DNA from: Desulfotomaculum sp.
GTDB lineage: Bacteria; Bacillota; Desulfotomaculia; Desulfotomaculales; Desulfallaceae
Assembly (NCBI GenBank): GCA_016841675.1
Contig: JAENYQ010000002.1
Span: 62,001-126,000, forward strand
Reading direction: 5' to 3'
Length of the DNA: 64,000 nt
Both the position numbers and the translations under genes were made by a program. Below, piece by piece: positions 60,165 to 64,000 of the stretch (position 1 is its first letter; each line of letters opens with the position of its first letter). The notes under the pieces are model-generated. The model was not told the DNA's origin and made no database searches. It saw only the letters and a program-made list of their open reading frames with translations.

Positions 60165-62294
60165 CTATACTACAGCCATAGCGTCTACAGCATAGGCCCC
60201 CTGACCCTGTGGCATAAGATAGATTGGATTTATATCCAACTCGGCCAGTTGAGGCCAGTCCATACCCAACCTGGCTACTCCACGCATAACCCGTACCAAC
60301 GCATCCAGATCATACGGGGCACTACCCCGGGCACCGGCCAACAGCGGGTAGGCCTTTATTTCACGAATCATGTCCCTAATATCATCTTCTGACACCGGTA
60401 GTAAACGTAAAGATACATCCCGCAGCGTTTCCACCCAAATGCCGCCCAAACCAAAGGTTAGGGTTAACCCAAAAACCGGGTCCCGGCTAAGCCCCACCAG
60501 TACTTCCAGGCCACCCTGCAGCATATTTTGCACCAAAACACCCCGAATAACAGCACCGGGGCAGTGTCTGGATGCCTCTCCGGTTACATCGGCGAAAGCT
60601 CGGCGTACCTGGTCCGGATCTGTAAGGTTAAGCCGCACACCGCTTACTTCCGTTTTATGGGCAATATCCGGAGAATCAATTTTCAATACCACAGGGTAGC
60701 CCAACCTGGCGGCCGCTTGCACTGCCTCTTGGGCCGTAGCCGCTGCAACTTCTGCCACAGATGGAATTCCATAGGCACCAAGCAACTCCTTGACCTCCCG
60801 CTCTCCCAGCAGGGTTCCCTCTTTTAAAGAACGAAAACCAGCCACTAATTCAGGAGGTGCTTCACTGGTCAATAAAACACTGGCCTGATGCTTTACCTTT
60901 TGTTCATAACGGGCCACGCTGGCCAGCGCCCTGATCCCGGTTTCAAAATCATCAATAAAGGCTATACCGCTGGTTACTATTTTGGAAACCACCTCCGGCG
61001 TAACATAATCTGGAATAAGGCCGGCCCAAACCATTGGTTTATCGGTATCCTTAGCCAAGCTAAGCAACTGGCCTACTGGATCCACCTCTTCGTTAAACCA
61101 GTTCAGTAAGAGCAGCACATCAACAGACGGGTCCACCGCCGCTATAGCAGCACACTGTCTGAATAATCCAGGGGTTACTATATCCACGCCAGTGAAATCC
61201 ACCGGGTTAACCGAAGTTGCATAACCTGGTAGGTACTCCGCCATTTGGCGGCTTGTTTCCGCGCCTAGTTCTACCACTTCCAGCCCTGTCCCCGCGCACT
61301 TGTCGGCTGCCATCACTGCATAGCCTCCGGAAGAGGCTATAATAGCCACCCGACCGCCGTCAGGGCGTCTTCCTGTGGCCAATAAACTTATCACACCCAT
61401 CATATCTCTAATGTTTTGTACTTCGATAACACCTTGTTGTTGAAAAAAAGAACTGTACACCACCGCTGAGCCAGCCAGGGAGCCGGTGTGAGAGTGGGCA
61501 GCCCGGGCCGAAATTTCGCTCCCGCCGGTCTTCATAATTACCACTGGTTTGCCGGCTGCCCGGGCTAGGTCAATGGCTTGGCCAAGTTTTTTCCCATCCC
61601 GAACACCTTCCATATAAGCGGCAATTATCTTCACCCCGGGATTGTGAACCAGGTAAACTAAATAATCAGCAAAGTCTGTGACAGCCTCGTTGCCGGTGCA
61701 TACATAGGCGGACACATCCAATCCATGCCCAGCGCATGCCGCCAGCATTCTGCAGCCTACACCACCGCTTTGACTGATTAGTGCAATACCAAAGTTCACC
61801 GTCCCGTCCCAGGACGGTAAAATATCACCTAATACAAAATTTGCATGCATATGGTGCATATAGTTGATAATCCCCATAGTGTTAGGTCCGCATAAACGTA
61901 CACCATAGCGGTTAGCAACTTTTTTTAACTGGTGCTGCAACGCAGAGCCGGACTCATCAGTTTCACCGAAGCCAGCGCTAAAAACAATAGCGGCTTTAAC
62001 TCCCCTGGAACCACATGCTTCTAATGCGGTTAGCACCAATGGGGTTTTCACAGTGATTATGACCAGGTCCACTGGACCGGGAACCGAATCAATGTCGGGA
62101 AAACAGCTCCAGGCGCCCAATTCCTGGTACTTGGGGTTAATCGGATAAATTGCTCCGTTAAAACCGCCGGCTTTCAAACTATCCAGTACAATACCGCCAG
62201 GCTTACGATGGTCTTCAGAAGCCCCAATTACCGCTATGGACCCGGGGTAAAAAAGTGCATCCAAATCCGGGTAGCTCATATTCTTAGTGCTCAT
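60165..62294 (-). CDS. Acetate-CoA ligase (ADP-forming), fused alpha/beta (acyl-CoA synthetase NDP-forming)
   Basis: 'FYPGSIAVIGASEDHRKPGGIVLDSLKAGGFNGAIYPINPKY', ATP-grasp 'GYPVVLKIDSPDIAHKTEVSGVRLNL'. Confidence 0.94.
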   Translation of the reverse strand: MSTKNMSYPDLDALFYPGSIAVIGASEDHRKPGGIVLDSLKAGGFNGAIYPINPKYQELGAWSCFPDIDSVPGPVDLVIITVKTPLVLTALEACGSRGVKAAIVFSAGFGETDESGSALQHQLKKVANRYGVRLCGPNTMGIINYMHHMHANFVLGDILPSWDGTVNFGIALISQSGGVGCRMLAACAGHGLDVSAYVCTGNEAVTDFADYLVYLVHNPGVKIIAAYMEGVRDGKKLGQAIDLARAAGKPVVIMKTGGSEISARAAHSHTGSLAGSAVVYSSFFQQQGVIEVQNIRDMMGVISLLATGRRPDGGRVAIIASSGGYAVMAADKCAGTGLEVVELGAETSRQMAEYLPGYATSVNPVDFTGVDIVTPGLFRQCAAIAAVDPSVDVLLLLNWFNEEVDPVGQLLSLAKDTDKPMVWAGLIPDYVTPEVVSKIVTSGIAFIDDFETGIRALASVARYEQKVKHQASVLLTSEAPPELVAGFRSLKEGTLLGEREVKELLGAYGIPSVAEVAAATAQEAVQAAARLGYPVVLKIDSPDIAHKTEVSGVRLNLTDPDQVRRAFADVTGEASRHCPGAVIRGVLVQNMLQGGLEVLVGLSRDPVFGLTLTFGLGGIWVETLRDVSLRLLPVSEDDIRDMIREIKAYPLLAGARGSAPYDLDALVRVMRGVARLGMDWPQLAELDINPIYLMPQGQGAYAVDAMAVV

Positions 62295-62503
62295 TTTAAC
62301 TCCACCTTTTTATAAAATTCTTTTTAAAAGAGCATTAGCACAATGTGCTCAGGCTAAACAAAGAAAATGACTAATATGTTCGTTCAAAGATAGGGGGCTT
62401 GTTCAGCGCCGGTTGTCAAATCCTCTGCTGCAACTAGCTAATCTAAGTTTATTTTGACACGACAACCGAGCGTTTTGCAAGTCTGATTGGTAAATTGTAG
62501 ACC

Positions 62504-62758
62504 TTGAACATGGCAGTAGAGAGAAACAATGGTTTAGATCTGTTGAGTGTGATTATGAAACTTGATATCAATTTTCATTTAGTATTTAAACTTACTTATC
62601 ACCTTGTTCTCGTGGTCAAATACCGCCGTAAGGTGATTAACGAACATATTGCGGAACGGATCAGGGAGATAGGCGAATATATAAGTCACATTTTCAATTT
62701 TGGCAATATGCTTGAACATGTCAATAATAAGCACCCCCAATATTCTCAAATTAATTAA
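62504..62758 (+). mobile_element. Truncated IS200/IS605-family Y1 transposase (TnpA) remnant
   Basis: 'FKLTYHLVLVVKYRRKVINEHIAERIREIGEYI' matches the TnpA N-terminus; HUH and catalytic Tyr regions missing. Confidence 0.8.
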
Positions 62759-62778
62759 ATTGAGAATATTGGGGGTGC
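62731..62778. repeat. Palindrome at the 3' edge of the IS200-like remnant
   Basis: GCACCCCCAATATTCTCAAATTAATTAAATTGAGAATATTGGGGGTGC. Confidence 0.9.
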
Positions 62779-62831
62779 CTAAATTTAATAACTATGTGAG
62801 AGTTCGTTAAGACCTAACCACTATTGTTGCC

Positions 62832-63803
62832 TTATTTAATATACTGCCATATATATTGCAAGGCCAGGGCGGTGATCAGCAGGCCCAAAACGCCCCGCAC
62901 GATACGCTCGGGCAGATATTTTTGGATGTAAGCGCCACAGTAGGTGCCCAAAAGTCCCCCAACGCCGAACAGCGCACCTAACATCCAGTCCGGGGACACG
63001 TTTACCGATGCCCCAACGGCGCCGGAAACGTCTAGGATGGCGTAAAAAATGACGCCGGCAATAGAGGTTAAAAAGGTTCCCGCCAGGGCTGCCCCGGCCA
63101 CCGTGTACACCGGCAAACCAAGTACCGACACCACAAAGGGAGCAATGATAGCCCCGCCGCCAATACCGTATATGCCGCCTACCAGGCCCACCGCCAAAGA
63201 AAGAATAAATATCACCGTGGTGCTGAAAGAAAAAGTTTCCCCCCAGAATTCATACTCAATTTTCTTCCAAGTAAAGGATTTGGATTTGACCACGGCGTCT
63301 TCAGGCAAGCCTGCGGCGATACGCGAATTATTCTCTGCTTTTAACTGCGCCACCCTAGCTTTAAATTTCTGTTCCACCGCCTTGTTCTGATCCTTACTTT
63401 TCAGGTAGCGTCCCGATAACTCGTAAAGCAGCCTGGCCCCCAAATATAACAGCACCAATCCGGCGAAAAGCTTGAAAGCTCGGGGGTCGGGCAAATAATT
63501 AATCCTGATCCAGGCCCCCACAAATACACCCGGCAGCGTCCCCACACACACCACCCAGGTTAAAGGCCAGGCCATTCGGCCATCCCGAATAAACCTGGCC
63601 AGGCCGCCCGGTATGGCCACAATATTATAAATCAGGTTGGTAGGGCTCACCGCCGGGCTGGTAAAGCCAAGCACGCTCATCTGGAAGGGCAACAGTATAA
63701 AAGCGCCCGAAACGCCCGCTGAAGCGGTCAGCGAAGAAACCAAAAAAGCAACCAGCGGCGGAATTATCGGTGACACCTCAACGCCCGATACGGGAAAATA
63801 CAT
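62832..63803 (-). CDS. TauE/SafE family sulfite exporter-like permease
   Basis: 'VGLVGGIYGIGGGAIIAPFVVSVLGLPVYTVAGAALAGTFLTSIAG'. Confidence 0.92.
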   Translation of the reverse strand: MYFPVSGVEVSPIIPPLVAFLVSSLTASAGVSGAFILLPFQMSVLGFTSPAVSPTNLIYNIVAIPGGLARFIRDGRMAWPLTWVVCVGTLPGVFVGAWIRINYLPDPRAFKLFAGLVLLYLGARLLYELSGRYLKSKDQNKAVEQKFKARVAQLKAENNSRIAAGLPEDAVVKSKSFTWKKIEYEFWGETFSFSTTVIFILSLAVGLVGGIYGIGGGAIIAPFVVSVLGLPVYTVAGAALAGTFLTSIAGVIFYAILDVSGAVGASVNVSPDWMLGALFGVGGLLGTYCGAYIQKYLPERIVRGVLGLLITALALQYIWQYIK

Positions 63804-63848
63804 TCTTTTAACCTCCTATTAATCAATCCATCTTTGGCAGTACATGAC

Positions 63849-64000
63849 TTAACAAGGGATCAACCCGTTATCCTCCAGCACTAATTCACCTCTTGGACCG
63901 GTTAATATTTCTATAAATTCCCGGGCCAGCTCTTTTTGGTTTGAGTTTTTAGGAATCGCCACCGCAAACTCAATTGGTGCCCCGGTAATCTCGGTCTCCA
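63849..64000 (-). CDS. ModA/WtpA-type molybdate/tungstate-binding protein, C-terminus (partial)
   Basis: ...ETEITGAPIEFAVAIPKNSNQKELAREFIEILTGPRGELVLEDNGLIPC*. Confidence 0.65.
   Translation of the reverse strand, partial: ETEITGAPIEFAVAIPKNSNQKELAREFIEILTGPRGELVLEDNGLIPC

Overview
The window is 64 kb of chromosome from a spore-forming Firmicute. Gene content and order look like Peptococcaceae / Desulfotomaculum-type, which is inference only. Most of it is ordinary housekeeping: era-cdd-dgkA-ybeY-pgpH-phoH-yqfD-yqfC; floA-nfeD; rpsU-hinT-mtaB-rsmE-prmA-dnaJ-dnaK-grpE-hrcA-hemW-lepA-spoIIP; rpsT/holA; a molybdenum/tungsten cofactor cluster; comEC/comEA. The items most worth a second look are: (1) an in-frame UGA in selD itself, and a divergent neighbouring gene whose in-frame UGA is followed by a convincing SECIS-like hairpin, a candidate small thioredoxin-fold selenoprotein that the ORF track truncates; (2) a large-serine-recombinase element whose right end lies inside an M-box (ykoK, Mg2+) riboswitch, leaving the promoter and 5' half of the riboswitch next to era; (3) a molybdenum/tungsten-cofactor riboswitch plus terminator upstream of tupA, separated from it by about 0.5 kb of odd sequence with inverted-repeat arms; (4) an unassigned structured leader with a terminator upstream of an ArsB/NhaD-type transporter; (5) several families of dispersed palindromic, tandem or inverted intergenic repeats; (6) a free-standing LarC2-type protein, a NamZ-stalk-domain fusion and a standalone yceG-telA pair. 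No tRNA, rRNA or CRISPR array was recognised.
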